Shown here: in pieces, positions 12,626 through 24,600 of the stretch
Layout of the letters: each line of letters begins with the position of its first letter
How positions within the stretch are numbered: the stretch's first letter is position 1
Notes under the pieces: model-generated
What the model was told of the DNA's origin: nothing
Databases searched by the model: none
What the model saw: the letters and a program-made list of their open reading frames with translations, nothing else
Position numbers and translations under genes: made by a program
Assembly: GCA_013396915.1 (NCBI GenBank)
Contig: VWZL01002503.1
Location: 291,122-355,121, forward strand
DNA length: 64,000 nt
Origin: Stercorarius parasiticus
Taxonomy: Eukaryota; Chordata; Aves; Charadriiformes; Stercorariidae
Direction of reading: 5' to 3'

Positions 12626-15600
12626 CTGCAAAATGAGAAAATTTGGATTAGTAAATCCTCTGAGCATGCCAATAACCCAGCATATATCACCCCGAAATTT
12701 GGCTCTGACGGGAACCTGACTAAGGGTGAAGCATCCATTACAACCCTGGCTTGGAGTTCATTCCAGAAGACCCTTCTGCGAGTTTGGACAGAAGAGAAGC
12801 AAGACCATCTGGTTTATACATAGCAGTGGTCTGTCAGGCAGTTTGTGCCCGACAATACCCCAGTATTGGACAGGCAGAAATGTCAAAGACAAAGCCTCCT
12901 GCAGACTTCCCTCGCTGCCTCTGAGATTAGGTCTGCCAGGGACACCCCTCTGCTTGGAAAAAGTCATGGTGCTATCAACAGACTCGGCCCAGCAGAGATG
13001 CACGGCTCTATTTAATCCTGTATTTCACAAACTCACACACTGCCTTTTCACAATTCAGCTGTTCTGAAAGCTCGCTTTTAAGCTGCAAGAGGGTAATGTC
13101 TGCAGAGCCTGGGTGGCAGAGACCCAGCTGTACGACGGGAGAATGGAAGGAAGCCCACCCAGGTACACAGAGCATGCTGTAGAAGACCACCCCGCCCCTT
13201 GGCTGGTAGATAATATGGCAAGTCAGCTCTGAGGAATTAAATGGTACCTCTTTGCTTTTCTTTTTCTTCTTCTTTTTCTCCTTAGAAGCTTGTTTATCTG
13301 TTCAAACAAAAAAACCCCGAACATTGTTTTTAATCAATTTAAACTGTAAGAGATGCAATTCTGCCCTGCCCCGATTCCTGAGAACAAAATGCTCCATCCT
13401 GGAGCCATGTGCAAAGGCAATCCCGACTCCTCAGGACAAGCTATGCCCCTTCAGAAACCAACATAAGCCCCCGCAGTCACACCCTAATTTAACCAGATAC
13501 ACCTAGTTTAATTATAAGCATTGTATTATTTATGTTATTCTGTGTTATGAACGCTGACCTGGTTGTTCACTGTATCACAGCTACTAAGAAACAAGTACAG
13601 AGACCAGCTCTACAAACTGGTCCAAAGGCCAAACTGGGGACCAGATTATTATTTCCAGAACTAGAATGAGCTTCTGGGAACAACTTCCCCCTCACTAAAT
13701 ACTTGAAGGCAGACAGAACTCCCAGCGGGCACCGTTTGTGCTTCTGTGAGTCGAGCCGGTAATAGAAGGACCATTCCGGAGCCGGTGCTGGCAGATGGGA
13801 GCACCCTAGCAGGCCAACACTCACCATTATTCACACTGTGCACAGAAATTATATCACCACGAGGCCAAAGCGTTAGTGCTGTCGCCCTGCTCCTGTAGCC
13901 ACAGGGGTGGCTACTTTCACAGTATCGAATGAGTCCCAGAGTCCATCACTGTCAAATCATGTGTCCCAGGTTATTGCGGTTGATGACTTGGCTGCTAATT
14001 AGACTGCTGAACGTCCACTGCCTTGCACAAGAACTCTTTGAACAGAAGAATATCTACTTGGCTATTTCACAGGAGGGTGTATAACAGCACCACGTTTCAT
14101 GCGTAGTATTTGATTGCCAACCTTACCTACACATTCTTTTCCTTGGTTGATCTGTAAATACTTCTCCAGCCAAGGAGAAGTCTAATTGCTGGTCAAGCTC
14201 CAACTGACTGACTATCAAAACACATTTTTATATTTATCCCAGAAAGAGGAGATAGGAGAAACGCACATTGAATTATTAAAGATTCTAAACCGAAGTTAAA
14301 TTATTGACCTGGGCCTCTGCAGATGCACTTCTAGCTATTTCAAGCTGTGCTGTTCAGCAACTCAAGGCGACAAGCTGATGAAGCCATCGCAGGCTGTGAC
14401 ACCTTGCTTACACTTTCGGAATAGCTATTCAAAGAGATCTCTCTCTGGTGCTGCCTACAGCTTTTTCTCTCCTTAAGTCTTTAACTTCTCATCTTTCGTG
14501 GTGACATCAGGGGCAGATCTACAGGAAGTTCCTTTGCAGTAATGCCAAGACAGCAGAAATTACTTGTGCGAGTAAGATTTGTTCCCTCAAGGGATGGGAA
14601 TCAAAAAAAAAAGCCTGAGGAATGCTTAGGTTGTGATCAGAACCCAACCCCACCTTTCCCCAAAATAGAAGAGCAAATTGGCAGAGTATGTCAGAGCGTT
14701 TCACTCAAATTGATCCAAATTCTTGAGGGGGTGGACACTGCAATGCTGAGCACCACTTCCCAGGCAGGCAAGGCTAAGCAGGAAGCCTTATACAGAAGCA
14801 GCTTGTGAAAGATGTGCTCCTGCTTCCAGCTGCGACAGAAATAATACATGGCTGAAGCCACGGACAAGCCCAGTTTTCCCCCTCCCCACAGGGAAAAACT
14901 TAAAGAAAGTTATTTGTGCTATGTTAAACCACATTAAAGACTCACACAGGGCACTGCACGAAGTTACAGGGTATTTTATTTAGTGCAAACAGGTTTGCTA
15001 ACACCCTGGGACCATTTTGGAAAGAACAGATGCCTGACAAACAAAATCAGCAAGAGTGGAAACAAGCTGTGACCTTTACCTTCCTCACTGCTCTCCTTGG
15101 GACCAGTTTCTTCCAAACCCAAACCAAAGAGATCTGCATCGTTTTTCAGTTTAAAGGAGTGGACTGTTGATTTCACAGGCTGGGGTGGCTTTGCCAACGA
15201 GGTATCGTCATCAGATATTTCAGAAAGATCTTCCCGGACCGGGAATTCATCCTGGAGACAAGAACAGACAACACAGACCAATCTTTCAACCAAAATCTCT
15301 AGGCGCGTTTTGTATACAAAGACGTCAGATGTCAGCACACGGGGAGGAGGGAAGGCAGTCACAGCTGAACTGAGCCATTATTGCCTGGAAATCAATGCCC
15401 TTGATCTTATAAGCTCTATCTATTTCTTGCCTCGGTAAAATGTCTCGGTAGCGTTGGTACTGGAAAGTGTGCTCTCATAACATAAAATTTGTGCTACCAA
15501 AATCAAATTTCTGATATAAAGGGATTAAATGAGACCTTCCACTGTGTTAGCTCGACTGGATCAGCCTCTAACCGCCCTAGAGGGGCACCTCTTGTTTGGG

Positions 15601-18600
15601 GAAAATCAAATCCAATAGGCTGAAAACTCACCTCCAGACCTGACAGACAAAACCTTTTCCCTGTGCAGCTCCGTGGGGTCTCGCATACCAGAGGCAATGT
15701 GCAGCAGGGCCAAGGAAGCGGCCTGTGTTTGCAGAATAATTCCCTTCGTCAAGTCAAAAGGGAATGTGCTCCCAGGGCAAATTTGCCCCTTCAATGTGGG
15801 CTAAAAACCAGGATGCTGCAGAGACTGGATATCACCCAAAAATCCTCTTTCTCTGCATGATGGGAAGGGAAATGAAGTTTAATGATCTTCTGATACCTGC
15901 CAACTGATCCTCTTCAGAATTGGTTAACCACTCTTTCTTTCTATCCTCCATACTGACCAAACTCAGCCTCGCTCTGCTGCTGACCCAGGCAATGCCCCCT
16001 GCTCCTTGCTAATGGTGGTGTTTTCACTGCTTTGCCTGACCCGTAAACCTTGGACTTGAAAAGCATTTACAAGTTGTGGGGCATCTCCCTGACACTGTCG
16101 CAACGGCCAACTCCCTCACAAATCCCGTTTCTCATCATCGCATGCTAAAGAGAAGTAAACTTGCTGCAAATACTTTTGCTTTCATATTAAAGCGCCAGGA
16201 AAAGCAGGTACTGAAACTGCCAAACGAATGGAAAATTCCTTAATAAACAGCATGACACACAGGCAAGGTCAAAAAAACTGGGACAACCGTCCTTTCTGCA
16301 GGATTCTGGAATGATGCAAACAATAAAACACTCCTGAATGCCAGCTAACCAAGACACCAGGAGTACCCCTGAACAACAACTGCCCATCCCAAATCACGGA
16401 GAGCAGTTTCTAGAGATTGCTCTGCTGGTTGCGAGTGCGGATCACCGAAAACAGGAATATCTAGAGCCACAGCAGCAAGCTCCTACCAGCCCAGAGAAGA
16501 CGCTTGTGTTGTCTGCACGTTGAACACAGGATGGGTGCAGAGGGGACCCTGCTGCGCCGTGTCTCTGAGCAGACACCCGCAGGCAGCACTGCGCAACTGC
16601 CCCGGTGTTCCATGTCACAGAGACATCGTGGCTGACCTAGCTGTACTGGAAAGGCTTTCTCCGGCAGATTTTCCTATTTCAGTAAGCAGTTTGCCAAGCA
16701 AATTTTGTTATGGCCTTTGGCTGCTGTATTGACCGCAGGGTGCTCACTTGTTCTCTCTCTCTGGCATGCACACACTTTGACATGTTAAACTTTGGGTGAA
16801 AACCCATTAGCTTTGTATTTTATATCTTCCACACTGCTGAACTGACCACGCTTTGGACTTACTGAGAATAAATAGCACATTAGAACCCATAAGCATAAGC
16901 CTTCTTGCTGTGTGGCTTCAACAATCAGAACACTAGCTGGTTTGTGCTTCTATCAGTCTCTTCAGGTTGCTTAGCACCTGACTTGCTGCGACTGCCGCTG
17001 AGAGATGGGAGAGCAGATGAAAGCTCTGCTTACTGAGATGCCTCAACACTTCAAGCTCAGCTTCGCAGGAGCGCACAGCAATTCATGCGTGTTATTTACC
17101 ATTTTCTTCTTCTGGCTGTCAGAATCCTCACTTTCGAAGTCTGGGTCATCCATGACAAATGAGAGCATCTGAGTAGCTATTGGTCCCTCTTGATCACTGT
17201 CAGACTCCTCAGGCTTCTCCTCTTTGACCACTTTCTGCTTGAGAACGTGTCCTTTGCTTTGGGAAGTGGTCTTTGGGGCCTGGGCTGCCGCTGGGGTGGC
17301 AGCAGCAGCAGCTGGCAGGCTCGTGTTCAGCTTGCTGCTACTGTTTCTCTCAGATCCAGAACGTGGAGGTAAACTGTCAGGAGGCTTCGGGTCAGTTGCT
17401 TTGGTCAAAACTGCTTCACTCTGGGGTTTCAGAGAATTTCTGGAAGACCTGAGAAGAAAGAAACAAATTGTCAGAGCCTGTCCACACTCCACTCTGTGGA
17501 GCAAAGCACAAACACCAATTAATAGCTGTGCCTGCCTCAAGGGCTGCAACGAGCATCTCAATGGGAAAGGCAGTTCATCCTAGGGGAATGTGTGTTCAAA
17601 CACACACCGCTCTGAGGCTGAAGATGACCATGGTGTCCCTGCGGATGCTGATGCACAGGTGCCTGTGCCAGCGGGCAACGCCTGACTATCACACACAGGA
17701 TGTGGTATGGGGAGAACATGATCCAGTTCATCATTCTCCAGCACAGGGTGTGGTGAATGGCTTCCACTCCCTTCACCACAAGACTCGGCTCCTCGGTCCT
17801 CACATGGCTATGAGCAGACGTTCAGGCTGCTCATAGTTACAGTTTCTTGTTCAAACTTGAGAAAAAGGCTGGGCCATTCCCAAATAGAAACGTAGCAGCA
17901 ACCACAGGAGCATGGTGCTCAAAGGCATGCTGCCCAGATGTGGAGCAGAAAATACTGCAAAAAGCAGTCACACCTCAAGGTGTGCCTTGAGCACCAGCTC
18001 ACAGCTCAGGGAACCGCCTGACAGAGACACCAGAATTTCCCAGAGGCTGCACAGAAGTCAGCGGTAGGACCGAGAAGAGCCCAACTTTGCCAGCACGACC
18101 CCACACTTCAGGCTGTGCTTCGTACCTTTTTTTTTCCTGCTCCGTGTCGATGTTGTCACCAGGTATGAGGAGGACCTTAGAGTCCTTCACCTCTTCCTCT
18201 TCCTCCTCACTGGAGAGGGTGACGTTCTTGCTGGGCACTCGCTCTGCTGCCAGCATAGGTCTGCTGGGGATTTTGTCATCCAGATCGAGGTCATCTTGGA
18301 AACCTGCCACCATGGGGTTCCCGCCGGGTGCCTCTCCATCGCTGCAAAATAGACAATGATCAGACCCAGCACCCCCAGCATGTGCTAGGACAGACGTGCC
18401 TCCCCTTGAAAGCAGACTGCTTCTTGCTTGGNCTGCAGGGCTGGCACAAGCCCTCGACAAAACGGGTCACCAAAAGATGTGTCACACAGTGGCTGCTACC
18501 GCTCAAGCTGAAAATAAGTGGCTGAAAAAGGTGAGCCTCAGTGCTACAGAGCTGCCTGTTGCTTCAGCTCTATCAGAACATCTCTGGTCCAACACACAAG

Positions 18601-21600
18601 GATCAGCCAATTAAGCCGTGGGAACTGCCTGCCTTAATCCCCACATCCTGTAATTAAACCTGATCATATACTGCCACTGCTATGGGAATTCACTTGCAGC
18701 TATTAGCTTCCCAGAATTATTTTTGTTTCTCTGGTGCTCCCTGAAGCAGGCAGCTACCCAGACACCATAGCCATGCTTTAACATTCCTCAAATTAAATTA
18801 ACCTAAGGACACCCTTTTAGAGCTAGGAGTCTGTCAGCCTCCCTGGACCTAACACAGTTATGTGTTCAGAGGCATCTGATCAAGAGCTTCGCAGCTGAAA
18901 TTACCGGCTGAGGATTCTTGTCTGAATGTCCCCAGGACTCAACAATTTCAATAAATACTTTCTGAAGGATTTGCTCATGTCAGGAATACAAATATTTTGC
19001 CCAGTTTCAGCTGATGAGCCTTCGCATTACCTTTCCTCATTCTATTTGCTTTATCTGCAACAGATACCCAGTTCCTTCCTGATAACCTACCATGCACAAG
19101 GGTGACCGTAAATTAATGACTCGACACAGATTGTACAAACACAGCCTTCATTTTTACGCAGAGACAAAAAAAATGATTATAGCTTGAAGCAGATTAGATT
19201 TTAGAGACACAAAAGGAATCACAAAACCCTAAAATCTTTGATCTAGAAGAAACAGGTGCTCCCAGTCCCTAGCACGCAGCCAGCACTGGAAGAGACAGTG
19301 GAGCATGGTGTGCTGATGGGATAGGAAATGCCAAGGCCCTAAACACAGTCCGGCTGATTGCACTACTCACTCTGTCTCTTCTCATGGCTAGCTACTGGTT
19401 TAAAAGTTAGTTTTAAAGAATTGACACATCTGCCAACAGATTAATAGAGTTATTTGTGACATATGGGACACCACGCTTACCACAACCGGTGCAGCACACT
19501 GAGAGTGACTACCACCAACGCTTGTCTGGGTCAGGGTGCTAAGACCAGAGCCAACACCCACCCCCTCCTTCTGCTTTTGCCCTGGATCCCTCTGCTGTCA
19601 GGACTCCCAGCGCAGCTCCCAGCTAGGCAGAGGCAGGCTGTTGAAGAGCCGCTTCATCATTAACACTGCTGCTCTCATACCGAGCCAGAACGGAGGCACA
19701 CAGCCCGTCCCACATAAAGGAGAAGAAAACTGGTGCCCAAAACAGCCGCCAAGGCTGGAGGAATTACAAGTGAGCGATTTCTGAGCTCTGTGAAGCACTG
19801 GCAGGGTTTCCTCTTGCAATGTGCTGAAAGGAAAATGGAGTTGCGTCCTAAAAATGGCAGGATATTATTCTGAAGTAGTGACACTGCATTTCTTGAACAC
19901 ATCACTGCTCTATTAAGCAGTGACTCTTCAGAGATTGCTGGCACTGTCCTCCTACCACACACCATACAAGACTTGCAGCCTTTAAAGCATTCCCAGTCTG
20001 AACAGACCATCCACGTGTGTACACACACCCGCACAAAGTGGGTCATCTCCCTCTACAGTGAATAAGCTGCCTCCATCTATAACTTCCACACAAATCCTTG
20101 AGCGGCAGCTTAAGAGCAAAGCAATGGAGTGAATATACGTCAGGAAAATCACTGCTGCAGTATAAACACGGTCTGACAATGCAAAATTAGTATCAGCTTG
20201 TGGTCTTGAGGTTCCAGCTGGAAGGAATTCAGAGCATGCAAAAACAAGCACGTTGCACCACTCTCCAACACTTGAGGCGCTGCCAAGCCTGCGTTAGTGT
20301 TGAGCCAACGTGTTCACAGGTGCAGGTACCCACCAAAAATGACTACGTTCGCCGAGGTCTGCGTCTGAGCTACTGATCAAAGAGCATGTTGGGGTTTCCT
20401 CAGCGAGCTCTCCATTGCGTACACAGAATAGCTGCTGGTGATGAAAGAAATCCTGCTGCAACTTGAGCACACAGTCTCCAACCCCGATTGACCGTGTTCC
20501 GCCAGCCCTGCTGTGTGGCCAGCGGAGACAGCCCTGCGGGCAGCCAGCAGAATCCTCTTGCCACATCAGTTTTTGGGGCTAGAGAAAGAGGAAAAACCCA
20601 AACTCTAATCAAGCAGGTAAGCTGAGGGAATCACATGCTGCAGGAGGAGCCTCTGTGACTGTATTCTAGAGATGAGGGTCTTCTGGTGTGACCCAAACAG
20701 CGTCCTCAGCTTCCCTCACTTGGTCTAGCACAGCTGGGTACCGCTATATAAATAAGAGATGCTATAGAAGCAAAGAACCAGTTCAAAGCCCTTCAGATGT
20801 AAGGAACAAGGAAATCTAATCAATGTTTAAGAAAAATATTTAGTGATGCTGAGAAGACAGATCGGGAATACTGTTAGGTACAGCCCACCCATGGACCTAG
20901 GCCAGCCTGACCCAGCAGGAGGGAAAAGGGGAGCCCATTTGGAGCCAGATGAGCTCCTCCAGTGCAGTCACACACACACTGGCTCAGTCTATTGAGGCTA
21001 AAGAGGAGCAAATTAAGTTCTGAAACAGCAAATTGGGAGCTTGAACTGCCTTCCTAATTAACTGGTAAAGAAACTGATTTTGGGAGTTCTCTTTATTGCA
21101 AGCTAGAGAACTGTAACACGCCATTAAACAAAACCCAGGACTTCATTAATCTCTGTAGATCTGCGCTGGGATTTAGCTACAGCAACACCACGAGACGTCA
21201 GTAAGTGCTGGAAGTCTCAGCAGCCGCCTGATCTTTGGGCAAGAGCAGCCTTGTTCCACAGGCATGAGCTCATGCCTCACAGCGAGCACACTTAAGAAAA
21301 AAAAGTGTTTTTTCCTAACATTACTGCTCCATGTCAACTCTTGCCCCATTGTTTAGAGATGTTATGGAGTAGGGAATGAGAGAAGTTCACACGAATTCCC
21401 TATGTCAACAAAACGGACAAGAAATACCAGACTTCACCACCTCTTTCTGAAGCTCAGAAAAGCAAACAAGTTCTTACAAAGGGAAGCAAACACAGCCCTG
21501 AGCTCAGGAAGCTGTTCAGTCACACAGCGTAACATCCTGCTTCCAACAGAGCACAACCTTCCCCGCGTCCCGAGGAGCAGCCCTCTATGTCAGAGCAGCT

Positions 21601-24600
21601 GGAGTGCATGGAGCTCTGCCTGGGCAGGGATGAGAGGCCGCTGTGAGGACCCAAGAGATGACAGGTAAAGGTGACACTATGGTGGGTGCCTGCTACAGGC
21701 TGCCTGACCAGGAAGAACAAGTGGATCAGGCCCTCTCTAAAAAGATAGGAGCAGCTTCATGTTTGCAGGCCCTGGTCCTCGTGGACTTCGACCACCCTCA
21801 TATCTGCTGGAGGGACAAGACAGCAGGACATAAGCAATCCAGGAGGTTCCTGGAGTGCATTAGTGATAACTTCCTCCTCTGAGTGATAGAGGAGTCAACG
21901 AGGAGAGGTGCTTGCTGGACCTCATACCCACAAAAAATGAGGAAGCCCCACACTGGGAAGGAGAAGGCCAAAGGCAGCCTTGGTGGAGTTCAGGATCCTG
22001 AGGGCAGGGAGGAGGGTAAGAAGCAAGCTGGACTTCAGGAGAGCCTCTTCAAAGATTTGGCTGGAAGAGTCCTGTGAGATAAGGCCCTGGAGGGAAGGGC
22101 CCAAGAAAGCTGGTTAATATTCAAGGACTGCCTCCTCCAAGCTCAACAGTGGTCCACCCCAACGTATAAGGAGTCAGGCAAAAATGCTGGGAGGCCTGCA
22201 TGAATGAACAAGGAGCTCCTGGACAAACTCAAACACAAAAAGGAAGCATACAGGGGATGGATGCAAGGATGGGTGACCTGGGAGGAATACAGAGACATCG
22301 TCTGAGCGTCCAGGGATGAAATCCGGAAAGCAAAAGCCCAAAGGGAATTGAATCTGGCCAGGGATGTCAAGGACATGAAGAAGGGCTTCTGAAAGCACAC
22401 AGGTGGCAAAAGGAAGACTAGGGAAAACGCAGGCACATTGCTCAATGAGAAGGGGGACCTGGTTACACAGGCCATGGAAAAGCCTGAAGTACTGAATGCC
22501 TTCTTTGGCTCAGTCTTCACTAGCAACACCAGTCTTCAGGAATCCCAGGTCCCAGAGACCAGGGGAATAATGTGGAGGAAGGAAAATGCACCTTTGTTGG
22601 AAGAGGATCAGATCAGGGATCCTGGACAAAGCAAAACTGGACATACGTAAGTCCATGGGCCTTGATGGAATGCACCCACGAGTGCTGAGGGAGCTGGCAG
22701 ATGTTATTGCAAGGCCACTCCTGATAAACTTTGATCAATCACGGCGACTGGGAGAAGTACCTGAAGGGGAAAGCAAATGCTACTTAAGAAGGGCAAGAAG
22801 AAGGACCCAGAGAACTACAGCCCGGTCAGCCTTATCTTGCTGATCCCTGAGAAGGTGATGGAGCAGCTAGTTCTGCAAACTATTTCCAGGCACATGAATG
22901 ACATGAAAATCATCAGGAGCAGCCTGTATAGATTTACCAAGGGCACATCATGCTTGATCAACTTGATAGAAGTCTATGATGCAACAGCTGGCCTGGTAGA
23001 TGAGGGGAGGGCAGCGGTACCTGGACTTCAGCAAGGTCTTTGACACTGTCTCCAATAAAATCCTTGTAGGGAAGCTGTTGATGTACAGGCTGGATGAGCA
23101 GACAGTGAGGGGGACTGAAAACTGGCTGAATGGATGGGGCCAGAGGGTGGTGATCAGTAGCATGAAGTCTAGTTGGATGCCAGTAACTAGTGGTGTACTC
23201 CAGGGATCTATACGGGGCCCAGTCACGTTTATCATCTTCATTAATGATCTGGATGATGGGGTAGGGTGTACTCTCAACAAGGCTGCAGATGACACCAAAC
23301 TGGGAGGCGTGACTGATGCACCAGAGGGTTGTGCTGCCACCCAGAGGGACCTCGTCAGGCTGGAGAAATGGGCTGACAGGAACCCAACAAGCTCAACAAG
23401 GGGAAGCGCCAAGTCCTGCCCCTGGGGAGTAACAATCCCAAGCACCAACATATGCTGGGGCCACCCAGCTGGACAGCAGCTTGGCAGAAGAGGGTCTGGG
23501 GGTCCCGGTTGAACATAAGCCAGCAAGGTACCTCTGCCACAAAGAAGGCTAATGGTATCCTGGGCTGCATTAGGCAAAGTATTGCCAGCAGGCTGAGGGA
23601 GGTGATCGTTCCCCTGTGCTCAGCGCTGGTGAGGCCACACCTGGAGTGCTGTGGCCAGGTCTGGGTGCTCCTCAGTACAAGAGAGACATGGGTATACTGG
23701 AGAGAGGCCATGAAGGGCAATGAAGATGACAAGGCCAGGCTGGATGGGCCTTTGAGCAGCCAGGTCTAGTGGGAGGTGTCCCTGCCCATGGCAGGGGCGT
23801 TGAGACTAAATGATCTTAAGGTCCCTTCCAACCCAAACCATTCTGTGATTCTATGAAGTGACTGGAGCATCTCTCACATGAGGGCTGGGACTGCTTAGCC
23901 TAGATGTGGTGGGTTGACCCTGGCTGGATGCCAGATGCCCACCAAAGACACTCTTATCACTCCCCTCAGCTAGACAGCGGACACAAAATATAACAAAAGA
24001 CTCGTGGGTCAAGATAAGGACAGCGAAAGATCATTCATCAATTACCATCACGGGCAAAACAGACTTGATTTTGGGAAAATTGATTTAGTTTATCACCAAT
24101 CAAATCGGTAGGATAATGAGAAAACAAAAACTAAATCTTCAAACACCTTCTCCCCTCCCCTCCCTTCCTCCCAGGCTCATCCTTACTCCCGAATTCTCTA
24201 CCTTCTCCCCCACAGCGGCACAGGGGGATGGGGAACGGGGGCTGTGGTCAGTTCATCACATGTTGTTTCTGCTGCTTCCTCCTCCTCAGGAGGAAGACTC
24301 CTCATGCTCTTCCCCTGCTCCAGCATGGGGTTCCTCNCAGGGGCTCCCTCCCACGGGATACACTCCTCCACAAACTTCTCCAACGTGAGTCCTTCCCACG
24401 GGCTGCAGTTCTTCACAAACTGCTCCAGCGTGGGTGCCTTCCGCAGGGTGCAGTGCTTACAGGAGCGGACTGGGTCCCCCGTGGGATCACAAGCCCTGCC
24501 AGCAAACCTGCTCCAGCGTGGGCTTCCCACAGGGTCACAGCCTCCTTCGTGCATCCCCCTGCTCCAGTGTGGGGTCCTCCATGGGGTGCAGGTGGATATC

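Noticed and set aside
12462..12719. Plus-strand frames rich in Leu/Phe/Ser over 12326-12823
   Set aside because: They are the antisense shadow of the Lys-rich RABL6 terminal exon.
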